From the NCBI GenBank assembly GCA_945870085.1, contig CAMBQX010000009.1, forward strand, positions 1-19,829: 19,829 nt of DNA. Direction: 5' to 3'. A model generated the notes under the pieces. It was not told where the DNA came from. It did no database searches and was given only the letters and a program-made list of their open reading frames with translations. Both the position numbers and the translations under genes were made by a program. Below are positions 7,558 through 15,205 of the stretch, in pieces; position 1 is the first letter of the stretch, and every line of letters starts with the position of its first letter. The stretch comes from Bifidobacterium breve (GTDB lineage Bacteria; Actinomycetota; Actinomycetes; S36-B12).

Positions 7558-8532
7558 ATGCGAGCAGTCGTGCTAACAGCCCCCGGTGCCCCTTTGGCCA
7601 TCCGCGAAATCCCCACGCCGATGGCGGAGCCCGGAGGGGTAGTAGTCGACGTGCTCGCCTGCGGGATCTGCCACTCGGATCTGCACGCGGCCGCCGGCGA
7701 TTATCCAACCACGCTACCGATTACCTTGGGCCACGAAGTAGCTGCAATGCATCCAACCCTCGGCCCGGTCTTGGTCTATGCCTGCTGGGGCTGTCGCAAA
7801 CCGGATTGTTGGGCCTGCTCCTCGAACCAGGAAATGATTTGCCCAAATGCAACTGAGGCTGGACTTTTCCGCGATGGCGGCTACGCCGAAAAAATGCTGG
7901 TGCCCGATGAGTATTACCTCATCCCCATCGGCGACCTTGACCCCGCGCACACCGCACCCTTAGCGTGTGGCGGACTCACGGCGTATCGCGCAGTTGACCA
8001 CACCTTGACCACCTTGGCGAGCACCGCACATCCGCGTGCTCTCGTCATCGGTGCCGGTGGTCTGGGTCAATTCGGCATGCAGTTCCTGAAAATTCGCTCA
8101 GCTGCTGAAGTTGTTGTTGTTGATGCATCACCAGAAAAACGCACTCTCGCACTTTCACTTGGCGCTGATGCTGCAGTGGCACCTGGTGAAGTGGAGGGCA
8201 CCTTCAACGCGGTCATTGACTTTGTGGGAGCCGAGCAGACCTTGCAGACCGCGCGTGACCAGGTGGCTCGTCAAGGCATTGCTGTCGTAGTCGGCCTTTA
8301 CGGCGGGTCGATTCCCTTCGGGTTCGGTTTGGTGCCGCATGAGGCGCGGTTCATGTCATCGATTTGGGGCACCCGTGATCAACTCGCTGAACTGGTCGCT
8401 TTGGCGCAGCACCACGATCTGCACTCCGAAATTGAAATTGTTTCGCTAGACGACGTCCAGTTGGCACATGACCGGTTGCATCAAGGTGACGTTTCGGGTC
8501 GGTTTGTCATCGTCCCCGGTGCACCTACATGA
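7558..8532 (+). CDS. Zinc-dependent alcohol dehydrogenase (MDR superfamily)
   Basis: 324 residues from ATG 7558, which has AAGGAGA 4 nt upstream (a TTG at 7543 lacks this). Catalytic zinc residues are C38 in CGICHSDLH and H59-E60 in GHEVA. The Rossmann motif VIGAGGLGQFG and the Asp of VVVDASPEKR point to NAD(H). Two oddities: after GHEVA the usual stretch of roughly 15-20 residues ending in GDRV is missing, so the chain goes straight to the structural-zinc cysteines. These are spaced C79-x4-C84-x2-C87-x7-C95 rather than C-x2-C-x2-C-x7-C. The gene ends in an ATGA overlap with the P450, so it probably oxidises the alcohol the P450 makes. Substrate unknown. Confidence 0.9.
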   Translation: MRAVVLTAPGAPLAIREIPTPMAEPGGVVVDVLACGICHSDLHAAAGDYPTTLPITLGHEVAAMHPTLGPVLVYACWGCRKPDCWACSSNQEMICPNATEAGLFRDGGYAEKMLVPDEYYLIPIGDLDPAHTAPLACGGLTAYRAVDHTLTTLASTAHPRALVIGAGGLGQFGMQFLKIRSAAEVVVVDASPEKRTLALSLGADAAVAPGEVEGTFNAVIDFVGAEQTLQTARDQVARQGIAVVVGLYGGSIPFGFGLVPHEARFMSSIWGTRDQLAELVALAQHHDLHSEIEIVSLDDVQLAHDRLHQGDVSGRFVIVPGAPT

Positions 8533-9758
8533 CGAGCGAGGCGCGGCTCGACATCACCGATCCGGCGGTGTACGCAAATGGAATCCCGCACGCGGCATTT
8601 ACGCAGCTTAGACACGACGAACCTATCGCGAAGCGCATGTACGCAGACAAGCCATACTGGGCGGTCACCCGTTACCGGGATCTGCTCACAGTCACCCGTG
8701 ACGCATTCACCTACTCCAGCGCCAAGGATTTCGTTAACCTCTGGGATCTAACCGACGAGGCAAAGGAGGTGCGTCGATCCATCATCGAAACTGATCCGCC
8801 TGCGCATGTGCGGCTAAGGCGCTTGGGCATGCCTGCATTTACCGGTCACAGGGTCCGCTCCTACGAGGATGCGACAAGAGCAATCACCATTGACGTTCTC
8901 CAACAAGCATTGGAGAAGCGCGATATCGATGTAGTTCAAGCCATCTCGGCTCCCATCCCTATTCGAGTTATTGTCGACATTCTCGGTGTGCCTGCCACAG
9001 ACACCGACTTCATGGTCCAGTTGAGCGATGAACTCGTTGATGGCGTTGATCTCCCTGCAGATGCATATGGCAATGTGACACCACTCGAGTTATTGCCCTT
9101 CAACTCCCCCGCATCGCACGCCCTCTTTGAATATGCCAAAAACATCGGGGATCAGCGCCGCTCCGACCCCCACGATGACCTCGTCTCCACTCTCGTTCAC
9201 TCGAAGGTGGATGGGGATCAACTCACCGAGAATGAATTCGCGAACATGTTCCAGGTTCTGGTTTTCGCCGGTAACGAAACCACCCGAACCGCTATCAGCA
9301 ACGGCATCCAGCAGTTCATGCAGCACCCGGACCAACTGGAGCTGCTCTACCAAAGACCAGAGCTGGTCGAAAATGCTGTTGAAGAGATCATTCGATACGC
9401 AACGCCGGTTATCCATATGCGCCGGACTACAACCCGCGACACTGAACTTGCGGGAGTATCGATCGCAGCCGGTGACAAGGTCGTGATCTGGTACGCATCG
9501 GCCAATTTCGACGAGACGGTATTCGAAAATCCGCTGAAATTTGATATCTCACGTCCGGTGCGGCCAAAGCAGCTGGCTTTTGGCGCCCAAGGGCCCCACC
9601 ACTGCCTCGGCGCCCCATTGGCCCGCCTCGAGATCCGGGTGCTGCTCGAAGAACTTGTGCGCTTGCGGATCAAGTTCACCGCCAATGGTGAGGTCGTTCG
9701 AACTCGATCCAATTTCGTAAATGGAATTATGAAGCTGCCGGCAACTATCTCAATTTGA
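8529..9758 (+). CDS. Cytochrome P450, CYP124/125/142-like bacterial type
   Basis: 409 residues, soluble bacterial P450 length. The I-helix oxygen-activation motif is FAGNETTRTA (246-255), the ExxR motif is EEIIR (285-289), and the haem loop is FGAQGPHHCLG with thiolate ligand C359. The Phe lies eight residues before the Cys, one more than the common spacing, as in mycobacterial CYP124/125/142. The tail RSNFVNGIMKLP is also reminiscent of that group, which hydroxylates sterol side chains and branched lipids at terminal carbons. Ferredoxin and reductase genes are not in the window. It is translationally coupled to the ADH (4-nt overlap). The 3' end overlaps the convergent ligase by 14 bp. The true substrate may differ from those of named relatives. 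Confidence 0.92.
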   Translation: MTSEARLDITDPAVYANGIPHAAFTQLRHDEPIAKRMYADKPYWAVTRYRDLLTVTRDAFTYSSAKDFVNLWDLTDEAKEVRRSIIETDPPAHVRLRRLGMPAFTGHRVRSYEDATRAITIDVLQQALEKRDIDVVQAISAPIPIRVIVDILGVPATDTDFMVQLSDELVDGVDLPADAYGNVTPLELLPFNSPASHALFEYAKNIGDQRRSDPHDDLVSTLVHSKVDGDQLTENEFANMFQVLVFAGNETTRTAISNGIQQFMQHPDQLELLYQRPELVENAVEEIIRYATPVIHMRRTTTRDTELAGVSIAAGDKVVIWYASANFDETVFENPLKFDISRPVRPKQLAFGAQGPHHCLGAPLARLEIRVLLEELVRLRIKFTANGEVVRTRSNFVNGIMKLPATISI

Positions 9759-11343
9759 ATCGCTGTAGTTTGCCGGTTGCCGTCTTGGGTAGCTCGTCGA
9801 CGAATTCAATCTCGCGCGGGTATTTATATGGCGAGATGGATGCCTTGACGAAACCCTGCAATTCATGTACCAGCCCGTCGGATGCAGCAGCGCTCGGAGT
9901 AAGCACCACGAACGCCTTAACTATCATCCCGCGGGCTGCATCAGGCTTGCCGACTACCGCTACTTCTTGCACCGCAACGTGTGCCAGCATGGCAGATTCG
10001 ACTTCAGGTGCCGCGATGTTGTACCCGCTCGAAACGATAATGTCATCAGCGCGAGCCTGGTAGAAGAAGTACCCATTTTCGTCCTTGATATAGACATCGC
10101 CGGTCACGTTCCAGCCAGCACGCACATAGTCACGCTGCCGATCGTCATTTAGGTATCGACAGCCGGTTGGCCCTTTAACGACAAGGCGCCCGGGTTGTCC
10201 CGGGGGCATTGAATTGAAATCGTCGTCAACCACGTCGGCGATGTAGCCAGGCACGACCTTACCCGTTGACCCAGGCACGATTTCGTCACCACGGGCCGAG
10301 ATAAATACGTGCAGCATCTCCGTGGCACCAATGCCATCAATAAGTGACTGGCCGGTTGCTTGCTTCCAGGCCCGCCAGGTTGGCTCCGGCAGGGTTTCAC
10401 CGGCGGATATACAAACTCGGAGGCTACTTAGATCAACTTCGCCCACCGAGGGCAACATCGCACGATACGCGGTGGGGGCGGTGAACAGGCAGGTTACGCG
10501 GTTTAGCTCAACAGCTCTTAGCAAAATCGGCGGGGATGCTGATTCAAGCAGCAATGCGCAGGCACCAAAACGAAGGGGGAAGATAAGTAGAGCTCCTAGC
10601 CCAAAAGTGAAGGCAAATGGTGGACTACCGGCGAAGATGTCAGCGGCCGTTGGTTGCACGATTGATGCGCAGAAGGAGTCGGCAATCGCTAGTACATCCC
10701 GGTGGAAGTGCATGGTGGCTTTTGGTTTACCGGTAGTACCTGAGGTGAATGCCAGCATGCATACATCGTCGGCTGCGGTATCAACGGGCATGTTGACATT
10801 GGAGGCTTCGGCCACTAACTGCTCGAGATCATCTGGGTCAGCGCCACCAAAAATCAGTGTAAGCCCGGCGAAATTAGCGACACCCGACCACTCCTCAACG
10901 AATCGATGGTCTACTAATGCGAATTGCACCTGCGCAATGTCGACAATCTTTTCAAGCTCCCCGGTGCGCAATAGCGGCATCGTCGTCACCACTACGGCAC
11001 CGATCCGTACGACTGCGAGCCAAGTGACGGCCAGCCATGGGTTATTGGGCCCGCGAAGGAGCACCCGATTTCCTGGCACGACACCAAGTGCCACCAAGAC
11101 ATTGGCGGTGCGCTGCACCCGATCGGCCAGCTCGTCGTAGGTCCAAGACTCCTCACCATCGGTCACTGCGCAGCCGGCTCCACCAAGACGCGAAATTGTT
11201 CCGTCTAGTAGCTCCACGGCACAGTTAAGGCGATCCGGATAGCGCTCGGTCAACCAGGCTTCGTTGAACTCGGGCCACTGATCAACCGGGGGGAGGTTGT
11301 CTCGAGTAAATGAGTCAAGATGCGCAGACGGGGTCAAGCTCAC
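9745..11343 (-). CDS. AMP-forming acyl/aryl-CoA ligase, benzoate / 2-aminobenzoate-CoA ligase type
   Basis: 532 residues of the ANL superfamily. Motifs in order: TSGTTGKPK (200-208, phosphate loop), GATE (339-342), TGD (414-416, ribose Asp), SGYNI (439-443) and the catalytic Lys K525 in TATGKLQRF. The N-terminus (AHLDSFTRDNLPPVDQWPEF, ERYPDRLN) and the C-terminal KYPREIEFVDELPKT closely recall benzoate-CoA and 2-aminobenzoate-CoA ligases. It activates a carboxylic acid, probably aromatic, to its CoA thioester. The start is GTG 11343, 11 nt after AGGGAG. A four-codon ATG mini-frame overlaps this GTG. It lies downstream of the permease behind a hairpin and has no obvious promoter of its own. 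Exact acid unknown. Confidence 0.88.
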   Translation of the reverse strand: MSLTPSAHLDSFTRDNLPPVDQWPEFNEAWLTERYPDRLNCAVELLDGTISRLGGAGCAVTDGEESWTYDELADRVQRTANVLVALGVVPGNRVLLRGPNNPWLAVTWLAVVRIGAVVVTTMPLLRTGELEKIVDIAQVQFALVDHRFVEEWSGVANFAGLTLIFGGADPDDLEQLVAEASNVNMPVDTAADDVCMLAFTSGTTGKPKATMHFHRDVLAIADSFCASIVQPTAADIFAGSPPFAFTFGLGALLIFPLRFGACALLLESASPPILLRAVELNRVTCLFTAPTAYRAMLPSVGEVDLSSLRVCISAGETLPEPTWRAWKQATGQSLIDGIGATEMLHVFISARGDEIVPGSTGKVVPGYIADVVDDDFNSMPPGQPGRLVVKGPTGCRYLNDDRQRDYVRAGWNVTGDVYIKDENGYFFYQARADDIIVSSGYNIAAPEVESAMLAHVAVQEVAVVGKPDAARGMIVKAFVVLTPSAAASDGLVHELQGFVKASISPYKYPREIEFVDELPKTATGKLQRFKLR

Positions 11344-11373
11344 GATGGTTTCATCTCCCTAAGATCGCAATGA

Positions 11374-11408
11374 GAAAGGGGCGGGCTCATCATGCGCCCG
11401 CCCCTTTC
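11374..11408. terminator. Strong GC-rich hairpin between permease and ligase genes
   Basis: GAAAGGGGCGGGC (11374-11386) and GCCCGCCCCTTTC (11396-11408) form a perfect 13-bp stem with a 9-nt loop. The T-rich run is better on the plus strand (CCTTTTC) than on the minus strand (TCATTG). It could fully or partly stop permease transcripts before the ligase, and could stop antisense read-through from the P450 side. Confidence 0.7.
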
Positions 11409-11422
11409 CTTTTCGCAAGTGG

Positions 11423-12964
11423 TTAGCTCACGAAGTTATGCACCGCGTCGTAGTTCTCACTCTTCTTGCGTGTTGCACCCACAATTAGGCCCACCACAAA
11501 GAGCACGAAGGGTGACAGGACCAGAATCCAGCCGGTCGTGTTCATCTCCCACGGGCCACCCTCACCCGCCGACGTGCCGGAGAACAGGTTGAACCGGCTC
11601 ATCAACATGTATTCGCCGATCGCCAACCCGATGATTGCCAAGATTGGCGCAATCAGGGTGTTCCACGGCCGGGTGTCTTCCTTGGTGCGCCGGAAGTAAA
11701 CGATCACCGAGATACTCACCAAGATTTCGGTGAGCACGATAGCCAGTACCGCAACCGCACCGAACCAGAAGAACATGTGCACGATCGGATCAAGGTTGAA
11801 CAGGATGAAGATGATCGTGATCGCCACCGCAAAAATACTGACCACGATGGTTGCGATCCACGGTGCCTGCGCCCTGTTTGTGCGATCTAGTGCCTTAGGC
11901 AGCACGCCAGCGCGACCCATGGCGAAGAAGTAGCGCGCAGCTGAGTTCTGCATTGCGAGGCCGCCGGCGAACAGTGATGTCAAGATGATCCAGCCGAAGA
12001 GTTCGCTCATCCAGGCGCCCACGTAGGTGGTAGAGGCATTGAAGAGCACCGCCGATGGATCAGAAAGTGGCACCCCATCGATTGCCGTTAGCTCAAAAAC
12101 CTTGTTTGCGATATCGGTGGAACCAAGGCTGGTGACCAACCCAAGACCCACGATCGCGAACAATGCGGTAATCAAGATCACCGAGATATAGGTGGCCCGA
12201 GGTACTGTCTTCTTCGGATCCTTGGACTCCTCACCGTAGATAGCGGTTGCTTCGAAGCCAATGAACGAGGCGAGCGCAAACGCGAATGCGATGCCGGCGC
12301 CACCGGTCAAGCCACCTTCGAAGATGGATGCCGGGCTAAATGAAGCACCGAGGTTAATGCCTTCGGGCCCACCATTAATCAAAGTTGCAATCCCCACGAT
12401 GAGGAGCGCAATGATTTCAATTGAGAGTAGGACACCGAGCAACTTGGCACCGATATCAACCGAGGCTGCAGACAGGATCAAGATCAGCGCAATGATGACG
12501 AATGCGTAAACCCACCACGGCAGGTCTAGGCCAAACTTCGCCGCGAACTGAAACTTCATCTGCCCAGAGATGAAACCAAGGATGGCCCACATAACCGTGA
12601 TGTAGGCAACGAGTGAAGCAAATGCGGATCCAACACCTGGCACGATCCCCAGGCCGCGGCCAACGTATGCGAAGAAGGCACCGGTGTTGGTCACGTACTG
12701 GCTCATCGTGGCGTAGCCCACGCTGAAGAGTAGTAGAACTATGCCGACCGCGACATACATGCCGGCGGCGCCGGCACCGTCGCCCGCGCCAATCGCAACC
12801 GGGAACGCTCCCGAGAGCCCGGCCAAAGGTGCTGCTGCTGCAACAACGAAGAACACGATGCCGTAAAAGCCTAGTGTTCCCTTCTTCAGACTTGTCTGCT
12901 TGGTTTCTGGGTCGCCAGCACCGAGGTGCTTATCAGATTCCGGCAGGTGATCTCTTTGGGACAT
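11423..12964 (-). CDS. APC-family amino acid/amine permease
   Basis: 513 residues with a hydrophilic N-terminus of about 30 residues followed by about 12 hydrophobic membrane segments, the usual topology of the amino acid-polyamine-organocation superfamily. The first segment carries the conserved KKGTLGFYGIVFFVVAAAAP entry. FIGFEATAIYGEE in the middle is the APC signature around helix 6, and the loop after it reads SKDPKKTVPRA. It should import an amino acid, amine or related N-compound with a coupling ion. The start ATG 12964 has GGAGG 4 nt upstream. It has its own promoter with a palindrome and is followed by a hairpin and the CoA ligase. Being the only transporter in the window, it is the likely importer of the pathway substrate. 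Confidence 0.9.
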   Translation of the reverse strand: MSQRDHLPESDKHLGAGDPETKQTSLKKGTLGFYGIVFFVVAAAAPLAGLSGAFPVAIGAGDGAGAAGMYVAVGIVLLLFSVGYATMSQYVTNTGAFFAYVGRGLGIVPGVGSAFASLVAYITVMWAILGFISGQMKFQFAAKFGLDLPWWVYAFVIIALILILSAASVDIGAKLLGVLLSIEIIALLIVGIATLINGGPEGINLGASFSPASIFEGGLTGGAGIAFAFALASFIGFEATAIYGEESKDPKKTVPRATYISVILITALFAIVGLGLVTSLGSTDIANKVFELTAIDGVPLSDPSAVLFNASTTYVGAWMSELFGWIILTSLFAGGLAMQNSAARYFFAMGRAGVLPKALDRTNRAQAPWIATIVVSIFAVAITIIFILFNLDPIVHMFFWFGAVAVLAIVLTEILVSISVIVYFRRTKEDTRPWNTLIAPILAIIGLAIGEYMLMSRFNLFSGTSAGEGGPWEMNTTGWILVLSPFVLFVVGLIVGATRKKSENYDAVHNFVS

Positions 12965-13004
12965 GTTTCCTCCGCTGATGTCAGCATCCGGTCATACGGG
13001 GCCG

Positions 13005-13045
13005 AATGATGTACCGATCATTGGGTTTGCCGGGTGTCTAGTCAA
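13005..13045 (-). promoter_or_regulatory. Permease promoter with overlapping palindromic operator
   Basis: On the minus strand TTGACT (13045-13040) and AATGAT (13022-13017) are 17 nt apart. The -10 hexamer is one arm of a perfect inverted repeat, AATGAT-N6-ATCATT (13005-13022). A protein bound there would block RNA polymerase. The resulting leader of about 45 nt contains the GGAGG ribosome site before ATG 12964. The binding protein is unknown. Confidence 0.5.
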
Positions 13046-13075
13046 GCCATTACGGCCTGTTTCCTTAACTTTTTC

Positions 13076-14320
13076 TCAGTTTTCATAGAGCCGAGCCTTA
13101 CCTATGCGCTCCAAGGCCACCTCTGCGCTCCAAGGCAACATGGTCGATCCGAGCCTGGAATCGCGGTACATACGCTCAAGGGCCATGTTTTTGAGCATGG
13201 ACTGCCCTCCGCAAACCCGCACCGCGAGTCGCGCTACATCGTTGGCGGTTTCCATGGTGGTGTACACGGCGGCCCATGCGGAAATCATCTGCGACTCATC
13301 TGGATCAAGTACCGCGCTATCGACTGCGCTATAAAGCAGTGCGCGACTTTGCTCGAACTTGATCTGCATTTCTGCCCAACCGATTTGCTTTATTGGGTTG
13401 TCGCGACGACCGGTGCCCTTCGCCGCACCTGCCATTTCGCCGCGCAGATAAAGGCGGGTGAAATCAAGAATTCCCTTGGTTAATCCTAGGTAAGACGGCG
13501 CTAGGGACATGAAGAGGTACGGGTATCGATTGGCGGCTTGGTCGTAGAGTCCACCGGGTAGTAGTTCATCCTCGGCATCTACGTATACATCCTTCAACAG
13601 CAAGGTGCGCGAGACCGTGCCGCGCATGCCAAGTGGATCCCAGTCATCAACGATCTCGACACCTTCGGCATCGGTGTGCACTGATAGCAGGCGCAGGAAG
13701 TCTTCACCAGGCACTTGGCACGTGACGTTATAGCGATTTGCAGCGCCACTTAGCGATGCGAAAATCTTGCGCCCGGTGACTCGATAACCCCCACCTGCAA
13801 CCGGCACCGCCGTAGTCGCCACGCCAGCAAGCGCGTTGGGATTCAGCCCCTCACTGAAAGGTTGGGAGTGGATTATGTGCTTCTCCACGACATCGCGGAA
13901 CATTCGCGCACGTCGCCGCTCATGAATCTCGCGCTGCTCGGGAGTCATCTCAAGCAGATCGCTGACCTGACCGGCCCACAGCATCGTCGCGTTATGCATG
14001 TTGAAGGTAAGAGCTGTTGCCCCGCAGTGGCGCCCGATCTCCTCCGAGACTCGCACGTAGTCTGAGTAGGTGGCCCCCATGCCGCCGTATTCCGTTGGCA
14101 CACAAAGTGCCAGGAACCCGGCATCGCGTAGGTCAGCGAAATTCTCGAAGGGGAAGACGGCATCTCGATCCACGGCAAAGGCCCGTTCGGCAAACCTAGG
14201 CCCCATCTCGGCGATGGCGGCAACCATCTGATCTCGAGTCAGGTTGGACGGAGCCGAATTTCGGGCTCCGGTGGCGGCGCTGGCACCCTCATGGGGGGCG
14301 ATCGTGGTAGTTGTTGCCAT
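13076..14320 (-). CDS. Acyl-CoA dehydrogenase family flavoprotein
   Basis: 414 residues from ATG 14320. The N-terminal helical domain holds LCVPTEYGGMGATYSDYVRVSEEIGR, the middle beta domain the KIFASLSGAANRY region, and the C-terminal FAD/tetramer helix VRVCGGQSMLKNMALERMYRD. The usual catalytic EGT near the C-terminus is absent; the sequence there is GSTMLPWSAE. The catalytic base may therefore sit elsewhere, or the protein may catalyse another flavin reaction, as some members of this fold do. The start is chosen from a TTGACA-16-TACTCT promoter that ends 6 nt before ATG 14320, predicting a leaderless transcript. An upstream ATG at 14347 falls inside the promoter. Divergent from the hydrolase/NicX-like/GS3 operon and sharing its operator, it probably works on the same pathway. 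Confidence 0.85.
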   Translation of the reverse strand: MATTTTIAPHEGASAATGARNSAPSNLTRDQMVAAIAEMGPRFAERAFAVDRDAVFPFENFADLRDAGFLALCVPTEYGGMGATYSDYVRVSEEIGRHCGATALTFNMHNATMLWAGQVSDLLEMTPEQREIHERRRARMFRDVVEKHIIHSQPFSEGLNPNALAGVATTAVPVAGGGYRVTGRKIFASLSGAANRYNVTCQVPGEDFLRLLSVHTDAEGVEIVDDWDPLGMRGTVSRTLLLKDVYVDAEDELLPGGLYDQAANRYPYLFMSLAPSYLGLTKGILDFTRLYLRGEMAGAAKGTGRRDNPIKQIGWAEMQIKFEQSRALLYSAVDSAVLDPDESQMISAWAAVYTTMETANDVARLAVRVCGGQSMLKNMALERMYRDSRLGSTMLPWSAEVALERIGKARLYEN

Positions 14321-14326
14321 TGGCAA

Positions 14327-14354
14327 AGAGTAGGGCACAAATCTCATTTGTCAA
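14327..14354 (-). promoter_or_regulatory. Leaderless promoter of the acyl-CoA dehydrogenase gene
   Basis: Minus strand TTGACA (14354-14349), 16-nt spacer, TACTCT (14332-14327), then TTGCCA and the ATG. A transcript starting about 7 nt after the -10 box begins at the A of the start codon, in keeping with leaderless actinobacterial messages. No Shine-Dalgarno is present. Confidence 0.65.
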
Positions 14355-14365
14355 CACTGTTGACA
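14349..14365. promoter_or_regulatory. 17-bp perfect palindrome shared by two divergent promoters
   Basis: TGTCAACACTGTTGACA has 8-bp arms around one central base. Its left half is the -35 box of the leftward acyl-CoA dehydrogenase promoter and its right half is the -35 box of the rightward hydrolase promoter. A bound dimer would cover both -35 boxes at once. The half site TGTCAACA could suit a LacI-, GntR- or TetR-type protein. The regulator is not identified. Confidence 0.65.
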
Positions 14366-14389
14366 TACTTGGTTTCGGTGCCCTAGGTT
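14360..14389 (+). promoter_or_regulatory. Leaderless promoter of the hydrolase/NicX-like/GS3 operon
   Basis: TTGACA (14360-14365), an 18-nt spacer, TAGGTT (14384-14389), six bases, then ATG 14396. There is no Shine-Dalgarno, so the first gene is probably read from a leaderless transcript. Geometry mirrors the opposite promoter. Confidence 0.6.
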
Positions 14390-14395
14390 TCGCGG

Positions 14396-15205
14396 ATGCG
14401 CGAGGATGACCTACTGATGGAAATTCCCGTGGACGTCGACACCCTTCCCACCGCTTGGCGCGAGGCGGGTGTCGGCCCGGTGGCCGTCTTCTTGCATGGG
14501 ATCGGCAGTAGCCGCACCGGTTGGCGACCGCAACTGACTGGGCTCGCTGCCCTGCGCCGATGCGTGGCTTGGGATGCTCCCGGCTACGGAGCATCCCTGC
14601 CGGTCAATGAACCGACTTTTGCTGCGTACACCAACCGAGTCGCCGAACTGATTGCTGAAGTCTCCCCCGGTGCACCCGTTGACTTAGTCGGGATGTCCTT
14701 CGGCGGCATGATCGCGCAGTACGTCGCCGCTACTCATCCGCAACTTATTCGCACATTGACGTTGTTGTGTACCAGTCCCAAATTCGGGCTCGATGGCACC
14801 GACCCGGTCCAGTGGCGCGCCGCACGACTCGCAGGCCTTGACACCGCTGGCTCACCCGGGGCCGCCGCACCATTTATTTTGCCCAGTTTGGCCGGCCCTA
14901 GCGGGGCGCACGTGGTGCCCGAGGCAATCGAGGCAATGGCTCGAATCCCGATGGCCGGTCTGCTCAAAGCACTAGAAACCATTGTCACGCATGATTCGCG
15001 GCCCATTTTGTCGGGTATCACGGCGCCAACCCTCGTTCTGGTCGGAGCACATGACACCGAAACCCCACCGGCGTATGGTCAGGCCATTGTCGACATAGTG
15101 CCTGGCGCAAAACTGCAGATTGTAAATGGCGCCGGGCACTTGCTTAATCTCGAAGCGCCCGCCGAAGTAAATGCACTTGTCGCTCAACACTGGGAGAAGA
15201 TATGA
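14396..15205 (+). CDS. Alpha/beta hydrolase, candidate NicD/PicE-like deformylase or C-N/ester hydrolase
   Basis: 269 residues with a single alpha/beta-hydrolase domain. The oxyanion-loop HGIGSS lies at 34-39 and the nucleophile S101 in GMSFGG. The likely acid is D220 in VGAHDTETPP and the His is H248 in GAGHLLNLEAP. Length and the lack of extra domains resemble N-formylmaleamate deformylase (NicD) and beta-ketoadipate enol-lactonase-type enzymes. Direct coupling to a NicX-like ring-cleavage gene (ATGA at 15202-15205) supports a role in hydrolysing the ring-opening product, but sequence alone cannot prove this. ATG 14396 is chosen because it lies 6 nt after the -10 box. An in-frame ATG at 14417 is the alternative. 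It is the first gene of a three-gene operon ending with GS3. Confidence 0.8.
   Translation: MREDDLLMEIPVDVDTLPTAWREAGVGPVAVFLHGIGSSRTGWRPQLTGLAALRRCVAWDAPGYGASLPVNEPTFAAYTNRVAELIAEVSPGAPVDLVGMSFGGMIAQYVAATHPQLIRTLTLLCTSPKFGLDGTDPVQWRAARLAGLDTAGSPGAAAPFILPSLAGPSGAHVVPEAIEAMARIPMAGLLKALETIVTHDSRPILSGITAPTLVLVGAHDTETPPAYGQAIVDIVPGAKLQIVNGAGHLLNLEAPAEVNALVAQHWEKI

Noticed and set aside
10322..11140. A 272-codon plus-strand frame
   Set aside because: It is fully antisense to the CoA ligase, whose catalytic motifs are intact. The frame is low-complexity, rich in Ser/Thr/Ala, and without a promoter or known motif.
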